Shown: positions 8,729-17,570, counted from the stretch's first letter. The stretch is DNA of 64,000 bases from Akkermansia massiliensis (GCF_018847375.1 NZ_CP072036.1:1674001-1738000), one strand, 5' to 3'. Notes: a model not told the origin generated them from the letters alone. Program-made: numbers and translations.

Positions 8729-10459
8729 ATGTATACGGTAGCTGATCAGCTTGTTGAAATCTTGGAAAAAGCGGGAATAAAGCGCATTTACGGCATTGTG
8801 GGAGACAGTTTGAACCCCATTACGGACGCCCTCCGCAGAAAAAAAACCATCGAATGGATCCACATGAGGCATGAGGAGGTGGGCGCCTTTGCCGCCAGTG
8901 CGGAAGCCCAGCTGACCGGTAACCTGGCCGTGTGCTGCGGCAGCAGCGGCCCCGGCAATCTTCACTTGATCAATGGCCTTTATGATGCCCACCGGAGCAG
9001 GGCCCGCGTGCTGGCGATCGCCTCCCACATCCCCCAGAGCCAGGTGGGGGTGGACTATTTCCAGGTGACCCATCCGGAACAACTGTTCAAGGAATGCAGC
9101 TCTTATGCGGAACTGGCTTCCACGGCGGAGCAGGCTCCCCGCGTGCTGATGTCCGCCATCCAGCATGCCTATTCCCTGCATGACGTGGGCGTCATCGTGC
9201 TGCCGGGCGACGTGGCGGACGCGCCGGCGGAGGCCAAAGACCTGGTGCATCCACCCGCCTTTGCCCGGGAAACAGTGGTTCCGGACCATGAATCCGTGGC
9301 ACGCCTGGCCCAGATGCTCGCTTCACACGACCGCATTACTTTCTTCTGCGGGGGCGGCTGCGCCGGAGCGGAACGCAAGGTGGTGCAGCTCGCCGCCCGC
9401 GTGAAGGCCCCGATCGCCTACACCTGGCGCGGCAAGGACTATTTTGAGCATGACAACCCCGTGGGCGTAGGCATGACCGGACTGCTGGGCTGGGGTGACG
9501 CGTACAAGGCCATGCATGAGAGCGACCTGATCGTGATGTGGGGGACGGATTTCCCCTATTTCAACTTCCTTCCTACCAAGCCCGCCATCGTCCAGATCGA
9601 CCGTCGCGGGGAAGTGCTGGGCCGCCGCTGCCGCCTGGACTTGGGAATCTGCGGGGACGTGGGCGCCACGGTGGACGCCCTGCTGGGAATGGTGGAGGAG
9701 AAAAAGGATTCCGACCACCTGGACGCCTCCCTGAAGCGTCACGCCAAGGATGTGAAGGACATGAATGCCTACATGGACGGGAACGACAAGGAATCGCCCA
9801 TCCGCCCCGAACAGGTGACCACCGCCGTGAACAAGTACGCGGCTCCGGACGCCGTGTTTACCGTGGACACGGGCACCCCCTGCATCTGGAGCGCGCGTTT
9901 CCTGTGCTCCACGCTGGGCAGAAAAACGCTGGCTTCCTTCAATCACGGCTCCATGGCGAATGCCATGCCGATGGCGATCGGGGCCCAGAAGGCGTACCCG
10001 AACCGCCAGGTAGTCGCCCTGTGCGGAGACGGCGGCCTGTCCATGCTGCTGGGGGACCTCATTACCATAGCGCAGTACAAGCTGCCGGTGAAGCTGGTGG
10101 TGTACAATAACGACTGCCTGGACTTCATCCAGTTGGAAATGCAGGCCGCGGGCCTGATTCCGTGGGGCATCAACCTGGACAACCCCTCCTTTGCCGCCGT
10201 GGCGGACGCCGTGGGCATCAAGGGCTTTGTGCTGGACAAGTCAAGCCAGGTGGACGAAATGGTGCAGGCCTTCCTGAAATATCCGGGAGCGGCTCTGCTG
10301 GATGCCCGTGTGGACCGGGATGCCATCGCGCTGCCCCCCTACATCAGCCTGGGGCAGGCCGCGGACTTCTCCCTGGCGATGGTCAAGCAGACGCTGACCG
10401 GGGAAGTGAAGCAGGTGTGGAACACCCTGGCCGGGAACCGAAAGCTGTTCAAGCCCTGA
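8729..10459 (+). CDS. poxB: Pyruvate dehydrogenase (quinone) / pyruvate oxidase
   Basis: A 576-residue thiamine-diphosphate and FAD enzyme that oxidises pyruvate to acetate and CO2, passing electrons to the membrane quinone pool. Residues 1-170 are the TPP pyrimidine-binding domain, with RHEEVGAFAASAEAQLTG containing the catalytic Glu and SSGPGNLHLINGLYDAHR, which is almost identical in pattern to E. coli PoxB. The central FAD-binding domain follows. The C-terminal TPP domain has the GDGGLSML...YNND signature (GDG then NN about 30 residues later). The C-terminus (QVWNTLAGNRKLF) is short and basic, consistent with membrane association. It is a single gene, convergent with gatB across a hairpin-rich spacer. 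Confidence 0.93.
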   Translation: MYTVADQLVEILEKAGIKRIYGIVGDSLNPITDALRRKKTIEWIHMRHEEVGAFAASAEAQLTGNLAVCCGSSGPGNLHLINGLYDAHRSRARVLAIASHIPQSQVGVDYFQVTHPEQLFKECSSYAELASTAEQAPRVLMSAIQHAYSLHDVGVIVLPGDVADAPAEAKDLVHPPAFARETVVPDHESVARLAQMLASHDRITFFCGGGCAGAERKVVQLAARVKAPIAYTWRGKDYFEHDNPVGVGMTGLLGWGDAYKAMHESDLIVMWGTDFPYFNFLPTKPAIVQIDRRGEVLGRRCRLDLGICGDVGATVDALLGMVEEKKDSDHLDASLKRHAKDVKDMNAYMDGNDKESPIRPEQVTTAVNKYAAPDAVFTVDTGTPCIWSARFLCSTLGRKTLASFNHGSMANAMPMAIGAQKAYPNRQVVALCGDGGLSMLLGDLITIAQYKLPVKLVVYNNDCLDFIQLEMQAAGLIPWGINLDNPSFAAVADAVGIKGFVLDKSSQVDEMVQAFLKYPGAALLDARVDRDAIALPPYISLGQAADFSLAMVKQTLTGEVKQVWNTLAGNRKLFKP

Positions 10460-10484
10460 GGGCTTGAACAAAAATACTAAATAG

Positions 10485-10547
10485 GAAAGACCAAATACTA
10501 AAGCTCGTGCCGGAAAATATTTGGTCTTTCATCTTTAGTATTTGGTC
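10485..10547. repeat. Overlapping inverted repeats between poxB and gatB (possible bidirectional terminator)
   Basis: Two perfect stems share the same left arm. A 13-bp stem pairs 10485-10497 (GAAAGACCAAATA) with 10518-10530. A 15-bp stem pairs 10489-10503 (GACCAAATACTAAAG) with 10533-10547. They cannot form together. The right arm reaches into the gatB stop codon. A partial third copy (AAATACTAAAT) lies at about 10472-10483, so the block looks like decayed 7-base AAATACT units arranged in both directions. It lies between convergent gene ends and may act as a terminator for both. Confidence 0.6.
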
Positions 10548-12012
10548 ACTGTTCTGAAAGAGCCTTTTTCAGCGCTTCCGTCACGATCTTCGGGTTGGCT
10601 TTGCCTTTGGCGGCTTTCATCACCTGGCCGGTGAGCCAGTTCAGGAGCTTGTCGTTGCCGCCCCGGATTTCCGCCACCTTGTCCGGATTGGCGGAAATGA
10701 CCTCCTGCACGATGGCGTCCAGGAAGGAGGAATCCGCCTTTTCAAAGCCCAGCAGCTTGGCGGCCTGCGCCGCGGTGAGGGACGGTTCCTCCCACATCCT
10801 GGTGAAAACGTCCTTGGCCTGGTTGTTGGAAACGGTGCCGTCGTCAATAATGGCGATCAGGTCCCGGATGGCGCCGGGCTTCACCGGGCATTCGGACGGG
10901 CGCATGCCTTTTTCATTCAGCACGGCGGAAATGTTGTTGATGACCCAGTTGGCGATCTTCTTGCCGCTGGCGGTTCCCTGCGCCGCCTCTTCAAAGAAGC
11001 GGGCCAGTTCCAGGTCTCCCACCAGCACGTTGGCGTCATATTCGCTCAGGCCGTACTCCTCCATGAACCTTTTCTGGCGTTCCTGGGGCAGTTCCGGAAT
11101 CTGGCTGCGCACCCTCTCCACCAGCGGGGCGGTGTGTATGGGCACCAGGTCCGGGCAGGGGAAATAGCGGTAATCGTGCGCGTCTTCCTTGGTGCGCATG
11201 ATGGAGCTTTCCCCGCGTTCGTCGTCCCAGCGGCGGGTGGACTGGATCTGTGCGATGCCCATGTCCAGTTCTTCCGCCTGTCGCTGGATTTCATAATGAA
11301 GGGCGCGGCGTACGGCGGACATGGAATTGAGATTCTTCATCTCCACCTTTGCCCCCAGTTCCTTCTGGCCGTGGGGACGCAGGGAAATGTTCACGTCGCA
11401 GCGCATCTGGCCCTTCTCCATGTCCGCGTCGGAAATGTCCCCGTAATTCAGAATCTGCTGGAGGGACTTGAGGTAGGCGTAGGCTTCCTCCGGGGTATCG
11501 ATGTCCGGGTCGGAGACGATCTCCATCAGGGCGGACCCCGCGCGGTTGTAGTCAATCAGGGAATAATTGGCGTGGTGGGTGATCTTCGCCGCGTCTTCCT
11601 CCAAATGGATGCGGGTCAGCTTCACGGTGCGGAAGGGGGGCACGCCGGCCTTGATCACGTCGTTCGGGTAGGACCAGGGATACAGGGGCACCTCCCCGCC
11701 CAGGCACAGCGGCAGGTCCAGCTGGGAAGTCTGGTAATTCTTCGCCATGTCCGGGTAGAAGTAATTCTTGCGGTCCCACTGGGAAACCTCCGGGCTGGAG
11801 CATCCCAGCATCAGCCCGGTCAGCAGGGTGCGTTCAATGGCGAACTCATTCAGGACGGGCAGGGCGCCCGGCAGCCCCAGGCAGGTGGGGCACACGCGCG
11901 TATTGGGTTCAAAGCCAAAGCCGGTCTCGCAGGAGCAGAACATTTTGCTCTTCGTCTTGATCTGGCAGTGGACTTCCAGGCCAATGGTCACGATGTAATC
12001 TGAAATTGCCAT
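10546..12012 (-). CDS. gatB: Aspartyl/glutamyl-tRNA(Asn/Gln) amidotransferase subunit B
   Basis: A 488-residue subunit of the GatCAB complex, which amidates Glu-tRNA(Gln) and Asp-tRNA(Asn). The N-terminal signature GLEVHCQIKTKSKMFC...CPTCLGLPGALPVLN includes the Cys-rich zinc site, and KNYFYPDMAKNYQTSQ, RIHLEEDAAK and DYNRAGSALMEIVSDPD are canonical. The C-terminal YqeY/tail domain ends in ANPKIVTEALKKALSEQ. Length matches the family. gatA and gatC are not adjacent, so the complex is encoded at scattered loci. Confidence 0.96.
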   Translation of the reverse strand: MAISDYIVTIGLEVHCQIKTKSKMFCSCETGFGFEPNTRVCPTCLGLPGALPVLNEFAIERTLLTGLMLGCSSPEVSQWDRKNYFYPDMAKNYQTSQLDLPLCLGGEVPLYPWSYPNDVIKAGVPPFRTVKLTRIHLEEDAAKITHHANYSLIDYNRAGSALMEIVSDPDIDTPEEAYAYLKSLQQILNYGDISDADMEKGQMRCDVNISLRPHGQKELGAKVEMKNLNSMSAVRRALHYEIQRQAEELDMGIAQIQSTRRWDDERGESSIMRTKEDAHDYRYFPCPDLVPIHTAPLVERVRSQIPELPQERQKRFMEEYGLSEYDANVLVGDLELARFFEEAAQGTASGKKIANWVINNISAVLNEKGMRPSECPVKPGAIRDLIAIIDDGTVSNNQAKDVFTRMWEEPSLTAAQAAKLLGFEKADSSFLDAIVQEVISANPDKVAEIRGGNDKLLNWLTGQVMKAAKGKANPKIVTEALKKALSEQ

Positions 12013-12087
12013 AAATTCGGAACGCTTGAATATCGCGCAAACTGTACGGAACCCTCTTCTCCCTGTCCAGTAAAAAGGCCTGAGGCG

Positions 12088-12175
12088 GGAGAGTGGAGAG
12101 TGGAGAGTGGAGAGTGGAGAGTGGAGAGTGGAGAGTGGAGAGTGGAGAGTGGAGAGTGGAGAGTGGAGAGTGGAG
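12088..12175 (+). repeat. Tandem heptamer array (GTGGAGA), about 12.6 copies
   Basis: A perfect run with period 7 from 12088 to 12175, every unit reading GTGGAGA on the plus strand. It sits 14 bases beyond the stop codon of the S23-like gene. A related single unit lies on the opposite strand just before that gene's start, so the gene is bounded by inverted copies. Such arrays are prone to slippage, so copy number probably varies between strains. Confidence 0.95.
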
Positions 12176-12189
12176 TTTTAGATTAAGAA

Positions 12190-12546
12190 TTATTTTTTGA
12201 TTTGGAGGGAGACGGTTTTTGTGGTGGAGGTGAGGAGGCGTTTGAGTTCTTCTCCATCCCGGTAAATGCTGGCGTGCATTTCTTCCGTCAGGAAAGAGGT
12301 GTCTTTAAGCAAATCCAGCCAATAGAGGGTTTCCGAGCATTCCTTCAAGGCAATGTAAATTTTGGAAAGGAAATCCTTTTTGCTGATGGCGCATTCCGCT
12401 TCCGCCAGGTTGGCTCCAATGCCGGTACCGCTTCTCAGCAGTTGTTTTGAAAGCACGAACTCCTTTCTCTCATTACACAAAAACTGGTACAAACGAACGA
12501 TCCGAACAGCAAATTTCCTGCTTTTTACTCTAGTAATTCCCTCCAT
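12190..12546 (-). CDS. Four-helix-bundle protein, S23/IVS-encoded protein family
   Basis: A small protein (118 residues from the ATG at 12544-12546; a GTG five codons upstream is the alternative). The pattern is that of the S23 family, first found inside intervening sequences of 23S rRNA and related to the Avd accessory protein of diversity-generating retroelements: a basic first helix (AVRIVRLYQFLC), then LSKQLLRSGTGIGANLAEAECAISKKDFLSKIYIALKECSETLYWLDLL, read here in pieces. It has no catalytic residues; these proteins form ring-like multimers and may bind nucleic acid. GGAGAG from a GTGGAGA unit lies 8 bases before the ATG and may serve as its ribosome-binding site. The gene is bordered by inverted heptamer repeats, suggesting insertion as a unit. 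Confidence 0.85.
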   Translation of the reverse strand: MEGITRVKSRKFAVRIVRLYQFLCNERKEFVLSKQLLRSGTGIGANLAEAECAISKKDFLSKIYIALKECSETLYWLDLLKDTSFLTEEMHASIYRDGEELKRLLTSTTKTVSLQIKK

Positions 12547-12572
12547 CACTAAACTCTCCACTCTGAACTCTC
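12543..12572 (-). repeat. Inverted partner of the heptamer array, at the 5' end of the S23-like gene
   Basis: On the minus strand this reads TTGAGAGTTCAGAGTGGAGAGTTTAG. It closely matches the plus-strand end of the array (AGAGTGGAGTTTTAG, 12168-12182). The two therefore form imperfect inverted repeats enclosing the gene at about 12161-12572. Confidence 0.7.
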
Positions 12573-12578
12573 AACCCT

Positions 12579-13310
12579 TCATAAAATGCCCAACTCTTTA
12601 AGCTGCTGGAGGGGGCGTTCCGGCCAGAGCTTGTTGGCGATGGGGCTGGCGGGGCTGGGGTGGAGCAGGGTGCCGATGGTGAAGCTTTTGCCGGGGAGCC
12701 GTTCGGCGGCGTCCCGCAGCTTCTGCGTGGCGTAGGCTCCCACCCCTACCAGCGTATGCGGGTTCAGGATGGTGATTAGGGAAACCAGGTGCTCCATGCA
12801 TACTGCATCCACGGCGGCGCGCTGTTCCGCCGGTAATTTGTCCGGCGTGATGTTGGCTCCCGTTGCCCCCATCCAGATCAGCGGGCAGTAGTTGGCCACG
12901 TAATTGTGACGGAAGAAGTTTTTCGCGGTGCCGAAGGCTTCCGCAAAGAGCCCCCACAGGCGGCGCCCGCTGACTTCCGACCGAGGGCAGCCGAAGCCCT
13001 CCACGGGACGCTTGGGATGGGTGTGCTCCGGCCTGCCGACTTCTCCGCGGATGTGCAGCCAGTTGACGACCGCATCCACTTCCCCGAAGGGGACGCCCGT
13101 CTGGGCCATGCCGAAGGGGCCGGGATTCATGCCCAGGAAGAAGTGGCTCTTTTCCCCGTTCCCGTAGGCGCGCACGTACTGCTCATGCGGCGCCCAGGCG
13201 TAGGTGAGCGGGTTGTAGGTAAAGTGGACCGGGTCTCCGAACTGGAGCCGCTCCGTACCGTCCCGGAGGGCGGCCGTGGCCTTCAGAATGGCTGCTGCGG
13301 TGTCGTTCAT
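12579..13310 (-). CDS. Single-strand-selective uracil-DNA glycosylase, SMUG1-like
   Basis: A 243-residue base-excision repair enzyme that removes uracil and related lesions from DNA. The first active-site motif is GMNPGPFGMAQTGVPFG at residues 60-76, characteristic of SMUG1 (family 3) and not of Ung. The second is LHPSPASP with H217 in the leucine-loop region. GNPVHFTYNP-like sequence (GDPVHFTYNPLTYAW) near residues 25-39 also fits SMUG1. It ends immediately before the S23 repeat element; the next gene upstream, pfkA, is divergent. SMUG1 is best known from animals, with scattered bacterial members, so this probably reflects old lateral transfer. Confidence 0.87.
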   Translation of the reverse strand: MNDTAAAILKATAALRDGTERLQFGDPVHFTYNPLTYAWAPHEQYVRAYGNGEKSHFFLGMNPGPFGMAQTGVPFGEVDAVVNWLHIRGEVGRPEHTHPKRPVEGFGCPRSEVSGRRLWGLFAEAFGTAKNFFRHNYVANYCPLIWMGATGANITPDKLPAEQRAAVDAVCMEHLVSLITILNPHTLVGVGAYATQKLRDAAERLPGKSFTIGTLLHPSPASPIANKLWPERPLQQLKELGIL

Positions 13311-13420
13311 GCCGCTGCATCATGAAGCGTTGCCGTTTATTGCGCCAGCAAAAACTCCGCGCTTGCATTATTTGCCCGGCCCGGTAACATTTCCCCCCGG
13401 ACAAGTTAACCTTATTACTT

Positions 13421-14383
13421 ATGAGTGGAATAGCCATTATGACATCAGGCGGTGACGCCGCCGGAATGAATCCGGCGATCAGGGCGGCTGTGGATCATGC
13501 CCGCCAGCTTGGAATGAACCCGTACGTTGTCTATGACGGCTTGGAAGGACTGATCGATGGAAAAATCAAGGAAGCCACCAGGGAACTGACCAGCGACATG
13601 ATTTACAGGGGCGGCACTCTCCTCCGCTCCTCCCGGTCCAAGCGCTTTTTCGATTATGAATTCCGCAAGCAGGCCTACGAACACCTGAAGGACCGCAACA
13701 TCGACAAGCTCGTTATCATGGGCGGCGACGGTTCCTTCCGCGCGCTGAACGACTTTTTTAACGATTTTGAAGTACCCTTCGCCGGCATTCCGGCCACGAT
13801 TGACAACGACATCGCCGGCACGGATTACTGCCTGGGCGTGGACACTGCCCAGAACGTGATTCTGGACTGCATCGACTCCGTCCGCGACACGGCCCGCTCC
13901 CACCACCGCGCCTTCGTGATTGAGACGATGGGCCGGGACTGCGGCTACCTGGCGATGACCACCGCCCTTTGCAGCGCGGCGGACATCTGCATCGTCCCTG
14001 AAATCCCTTACGACCTGGAATCCATTTACAAGCGCCTCCAGCCCGTCATCAATGAGGAAGGAAGCTGCATCATCGCCGTGGTGGCGGAAGGCACCCGCGT
14101 GGCGCAGTACCTGACCCGCTGGCTGACGGAACGCGCCGGCATGGACACCCGCCTGACCGTGCTGGGCCATGTGCAGCGCGGCGGCTCTCCCACCGCCCGC
14201 GACCGCCTGATGGGCACCCGCTTTGCCACCCGCGCCGTGGAAGCCCTGAACAACGGGGACATCAACCAGATCATGGTGTACCATGACGGCCAGTACGGCT
14301 ATGCCTCCCTGGACGCCGTGGCCGGGCAGCAGTATTCCGTGAATCCGGACATCATCAACCTCTGCCGGGAACTGAGCTGCTAG
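13421..14383 (+). CDS. pfkA: 6-phosphofructokinase
   Basis: A 320-residue glycolytic kinase that makes fructose 1,6-bisphosphate. Conserved elements are TSGGDAAGMNPAIRA at the N-terminus, VIMGGDGSFRA near residues 98-108, the catalytic PATIDNDIAGTD (usually PGTIDND) and VLGHVQRGGSPTARDR. The GGDG pattern with Gly in the discriminating position favours ATP over pyrophosphate as donor. The length equals bacterial A-type enzymes. It is monocistronic, with a terminator directly after it. Confidence 0.93.
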   Translation: MSGIAIMTSGGDAAGMNPAIRAAVDHARQLGMNPYVVYDGLEGLIDGKIKEATRELTSDMIYRGGTLLRSSRSKRFFDYEFRKQAYEHLKDRNIDKLVIMGGDGSFRALNDFFNDFEVPFAGIPATIDNDIAGTDYCLGVDTAQNVILDCIDSVRDTARSHHRAFVIETMGRDCGYLAMTTALCSAADICIVPEIPYDLESIYKRLQPVINEEGSCIIAVVAEGTRVAQYLTRWLTERAGMDTRLTVLGHVQRGGSPTARDRLMGTRFATRAVEALNNGDINQIMVYHDGQYGYASLDAVAGQQYSVNPDIINLCRELSC

Positions 14384-14415
14384 CCGGTTCCGCGGTTCCT
14401 GCCCCCGCTTTTCCG

Positions 14416-14459
14416 CGCCCATGCCTCCATGTTCCCGGCGGCATGGGCGGATTTGTTTT
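14416..14459 (+). terminator. Rho-independent terminator after pfkA
   Basis: A 10-bp perfect stem CGCCCATGCC (14416-14425) / GGCATGGGCG (14440-14449), 14-base loop, then ATTTGTTTT. Confidence 0.8.
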
Positions 14460-14485
14460 GAAAAACCCTGCCGCTGCTGTATGAT
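14458..14485 (+). promoter_or_regulatory. Sigma-70-like promoter of rfbB-rfbA
   Basis: TTGAAA at 14458-14463, a 16-base spacer and TATGAT at 14480-14485, 30 bases before the rfbB ATG. The -35 box overlaps the T-tract of the preceding terminator. Confidence 0.55.
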
Positions 14486-14515
14486 GGCGCCGCATCTTTC
14501 CCTGAAAACAGTGTT

Positions 14516-15568
14516 ATGAAAGTTATCGTTACGGGCGGCGCCGGATTCATCGGCTCCAATCTGGTCAGGCTGCTGCTTGAGCGCGGCCATGAAGTCCTGA
14601 ATATTGACGCCCTGACTTATGCCGGCAACGTCCGTTCCCTGGACGGCACGGCGGATTCTCCGGCGTACCGCTTCCTGCACGCCGACGTTCGGGACGCCGC
14701 CCTGATGCGGAACACCCTGCGGGAATACGGACCGGATTGGGTGATGCACCTGGCGGCGGAGTCCCACGTGGACCGTTCCATTGACGATCCGGGGGATTTC
14801 ATGACCACCAATGTCATGGGCACCTTTTCCATGCTCCAGGCCGCCCTGGAATATTACCGTTCCTTGGAGGGGGAGAAGAAGGAGCGTTTCCGCTTCCACC
14901 ATATTTCCACGGACGAAGTATACGGCTCCCTGGGGAAGGACGGCCTGTTTACGGAATCCACGCCGTACCGCCCCCATTCCCCCTATTCCGCCAGCAAGGC
15001 GTCCAGCGACCATCTGGTGCGCGCCTGGCATGATACGTACGGGCTGCCCGTGCTAATTACCAACTGTTCCAACAACTACGGCCCTTACCAGTTCCCGGAA
15101 AAACTGATCCCCGTGGTCGTCCTGAAGGCCCTGGGCGGCGAGCCCATTCCCGTGTACGGCAAGGGGGAAAACGTGCGGGACTGGCTGTACGTGGAGGACC
15201 ACTGCGAAGCCCTGCTGACGGTCGTTTCCTCCGGAAAACCCGGCGAAACGTACAACATCGGCGGCAATAACGAGAAAACGAATCTGGAGCTGGTGGAGCT
15301 GCTGTGCTCCCATCTGGATGAATTGCGGCCCCGCGCGGACGGCCGGAGCTACCGGGAGCAGATCACCTTTGTGCAGGACAGGCCCGGCCACGACCTGCGC
15401 TATGCGATTGATGCGTCCAAAATACGGAGGGAGCTGGGCTGGTCTCCGCGCCAGGACCATTCCTCCGGGTTCAGGAAAACCATTCAGTGGTATCTGGACC
15501 ATGAAGACTGGTGGCGGGGAATCCTGTCCGGGGAATACCGTCTGGAACGTCTGGGAACCAATGGCTAG
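14516..15568 (+). CDS. rfbB: dTDP-glucose 4,6-dehydratase
   Basis: A 350-residue extended short-chain dehydrogenase that converts dTDP-glucose to dTDP-4-keto-6-deoxyglucose on the route to dTDP-rhamnose and related sugars. The NAD-binding motif GGAGFIGSN is at residues 7-15. ISTDEVYG and the catalytic tyrosine-lysine pair [14 protein letters not shown] follow. [16 protein letters not shown] is the substrate-binding signature of this family. Its stop is 9 bases before rfbA, so the pair is an operon. No rfbC or rfbD is present next to them. Confidence 0.95.
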   Translation: MKVIVTGGAGFIGSNLVRLLLERGHEVLNIDALTYAGNVRSLDGTADSPAYRFLHADVRDAALMRNTLREYGPDWVMHLAAESHVDRSIDDPGDFMTTNVMGTFSMLQAALEYYRSLEGEKKERFRFHHISTDEVYGSLGKDGLFTESTPYRPHSPYSASKASSDHLVRAWHDTYGLPVLITNCSNNYGPYQFPEKLIPVVVLKALGGEPIPVYGKGENVRDWLYVEDHCEALLTVVSSGKPGETYNIGGNNEKTNLELVELLCSHLDELRPRADGRSYREQITFVQDRPGHDLRYAIDASKIRRELGWSPRQDHSSGFRKTIQWYLDHEDWWRGILSGEYRLERLGTNG

Positions 15569-15577
15569 GAAATTGAT

Positions 15578-16441
15578 ATGAAAGGTATTGTTCTGGCCGG
15601 GGGAAGCGGCACGCGCCTGCATCCCGTCACGCTTTCCGTCAGCAAGCAATTGCTGCCCGTTTACGACAAGCCGATGGTGTATTACCCCATTTCCGTGCTG
15701 ATGCTGGCCGGGATACGGGAAATCCTCGTCATTTCCACTCCGCGGGACCTGCCTCTGTACCAGGATCTGCTGGGGGACGGAAGCAGGTTCGGCGTAACTT
15801 TTGAATACCGGGAGCAGCCCAGGCCGGAGGGACTGGCTCAGGCCTTCATCATCGGGGAGGAATTCATCGGAAAAGATACCGTGGCCCTGGTGCTGGGGGA
15901 CAATATTTTTTACGGTCGCGGCCTGACGGAGAAGTTGAGGCGCGCCGCTGAACTGACGAGCGGGGCGACCATTTTCGGTTACCAGGTGCACGATCCGCAG
16001 CGTTTCGGCGTGGTGGAGTTCAATGAAGAAGGAAAGGCCGTTTTCATTGAGGAAAAACCGCTCAAGCCCAAGTCGGACATCGCCGTGACGGGCCTTTATT
16101 TTTACGACAACCAGGTGGTGGAGATCGCCAAGAGGATTCCCAAATCCGCCCGGGGAGAGCTGGAAATCACCTCCGTGAACCAGGAGTACCTGAAACAGGG
16201 CCTTCTGCGCGTGGAAAAGCTGGCGCGCGGCTATACGTGGCTGGACACGGGCACGCACGACACCCTTCTGGAGGCTTCCATGTTTGTCCGCACCCTGGAA
16301 CACCACCAGGGCTTCAAGGTGGCGTGCCTGGAGGAGATTGCCTTCAACAACGGCTGGATTTCCGCAGAAACGCTGCGTATTCAGGCCGGAGCCATGAAAA
16401 ATAACGGCTACGGCTGTTATTTGGACGAATTGGTGAAGTAA
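15578..16441 (+). CDS. rfbA: Glucose-1-phosphate thymidylyltransferase
   Basis: A 287-residue nucleotidyltransferase that makes dTDP-glucose from dTTP and glucose 1-phosphate, the substrate for RfbB. The nucleotide-binding motif [11 protein letters not shown] is at residues 8-18, followed by [16 protein letters not shown] and the metal-site phrase [25 protein letters not shown] is the conserved sugar-site region. It is the second gene of the rfbBA operon; lipopolysaccharide or capsule decoration is the likely use. Confidence 0.95.
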   Translation: MKGIVLAGGSGTRLHPVTLSVSKQLLPVYDKPMVYYPISVLMLAGIREILVISTPRDLPLYQDLLGDGSRFGVTFEYREQPRPEGLAQAFIIGEEFIGKDTVALVLGDNIFYGRGLTEKLRRAAELTSGATIFGYQVHDPQRFGVVEFNEEGKAVFIEEKPLKPKSDIAVTGLYFYDNQVVEIAKRIPKSARGELEITSVNQEYLKQGLLRVEKLARGYTWLDTGTHDTLLEASMFVRTLEHHQGFKVACLEEIAFNNGWISAETLRIQAGAMKNNGYGCYLDELVK

Positions 16442-16747
16442 CGTTCCGAGCGGCGCTCCTGTTTCCCCTGCCTGGGAAAATGGCCCGGGTTGCGTTGGCT
16501 CCCTGCCGTAGCCCGGGATTCCCGGAGGGCGTGGGTGCCTCCCTTGCAGTGCCTGCCCGTAGGGACGGCCGTGTTCCCGGACGGATAAATGATGCCGCCG
16601 GTTTTTTATTCAAAGCCGTAAAAGGCTTCGGCGCTCCGGGAGCCGCACCCGGGCTGTAAGAAGGGCCGCGGCGCGGAGCGCGCGCATTCATTTCGCAGGA
16701 TGAGGCAGGAACTCTTTCGGAAAGCCTGTAGGAATGGAGAGAGGGGC
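16442..16747. other. Intergenic stretch, no gene seen
   Basis: 306 GC-rich bases between the convergent ends of rfbA and the next membrane protein gene. I see no convincing coding frame or RNA gene, only short GC-rich palindromic bits. Confidence 0.6.
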
Positions 16748-17449
16748 CTACGGGCGGCTGTCCGGCATGGAAGGATTCATCAATTCCGGCATGGAGGCTA
16801 TGGACATGGCGTTTTTAAAAAGGCGCCGCACCAGAATAACGGAAAGGGCCGCTAGCAGGATTTCGAGGCCGCAGGACAGGATAATGGCTAGCCACGCAGC
16901 TGGCGTTGCCAGGGAGGGAGCCACGGAGGACAGGCACTGCCGCAACAGGGTGGAGAGGAAGAACAGGACGCTTTGCAGTCCGCAGCCTGCCGCCGCAATG
17001 CCCCAGGCCAGGAATGTCCTTCTGCCTGCGGATCCGTATCCCGCCGTATAAGGGAAAGAAAAGAAAGAAATGATGGCCGCCAGAAGGAGGAAGGACTCCC
17101 AAACCTTGTCCATTTCCGCGTATTGCAATAAGACGGGCATCCCCGCAAACGGAATGAGGAGGGAGTACAGGGCGGGCAGGAAGGCCAGCGCGCTTAGAAT
17201 TCTTGTGATCCTGCTCCCCTGGGAAGCCAGCAGGACCCTGCTTCCCCAGGATAGGAGGAAAGACAGGGCCAGGATGGAGATTAGTTCCGACCATGTTCCC
17301 AAAAGCAGGAAGGGCGCGGCTGTCCGTGGGCAGTGGAGGAAAAGGGGCATGAAAAGATGAATGAGGACGGTCGCCGTGACGCCTGCTCCGAAGAGGAAGG
17401 TGCAGGCTCTGATAAATGCCTTGGCTGCGGGGTAAATCATCCAGTTCAT
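16748..17449 (-). CDS. Hypothetical multi-pass membrane protein, 233 aa
   Basis: Not recognised. About six hydrophobic segments (near residues 12-36, 43-66, 82-105, 118-137, 145-170 and 182-206) separated by short loops point to an integral inner-membrane protein. The C-terminal tail (MSIASMPELMNPSMPDSRP) is polar. It is a single gene between rfbA and the terminator of the propionate operon. No transport or catalytic motif is visible. Confidence 0.65.
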   Translation of the reverse strand: MNWMIYPAAKAFIRACTFLFGAGVTATVLIHLFMPLFLHCPRTAAPFLLLGTWSELISILALSFLLSWGSRVLLASQGSRITRILSALAFLPALYSLLIPFAGMPVLLQYAEMDKVWESFLLLAAIISFFSFPYTAGYGSAGRRTFLAWGIAAAGCGLQSVLFFLSTLLRQCLSSVAPSLATPAAWLAIILSCGLEILLAALSVILVRRLFKNAMSIASMPELMNPSMPDSRP

Positions 17450-17490
17450 GGGAGAGGAGCGGGAAGTGGAGAAGGACGGGAAAAAGGAAA

Positions 17491-17519
17491 AGGACCGCTC
17501 CCTGCGCGGGAGCGGTCCT
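17491..17519 (-). terminator. Rho-independent terminator of the propionate operon
   Basis: A perfect 12-bp stem AGGACCGCTCCC (17491-17502) / GGGAGCGGTCCT (17508-17519) with a 5-base loop. On the minus strand it is followed by TTTTCCTTTTT. It lies 52 bases after the CoA-transferase stop. Confidence 0.9.
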
Positions 17520-17570
17520 GTAGGGTTAACGTGAAGTCATGGACGCCAATGCAATGACGGCAGACATGGG

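Noticed and set aside
12088..12175. Possible CRISPR array
   Set aside because: The repeat unit is 7 bases with no spacers and no cas genes; it is a simple tandem repeat.
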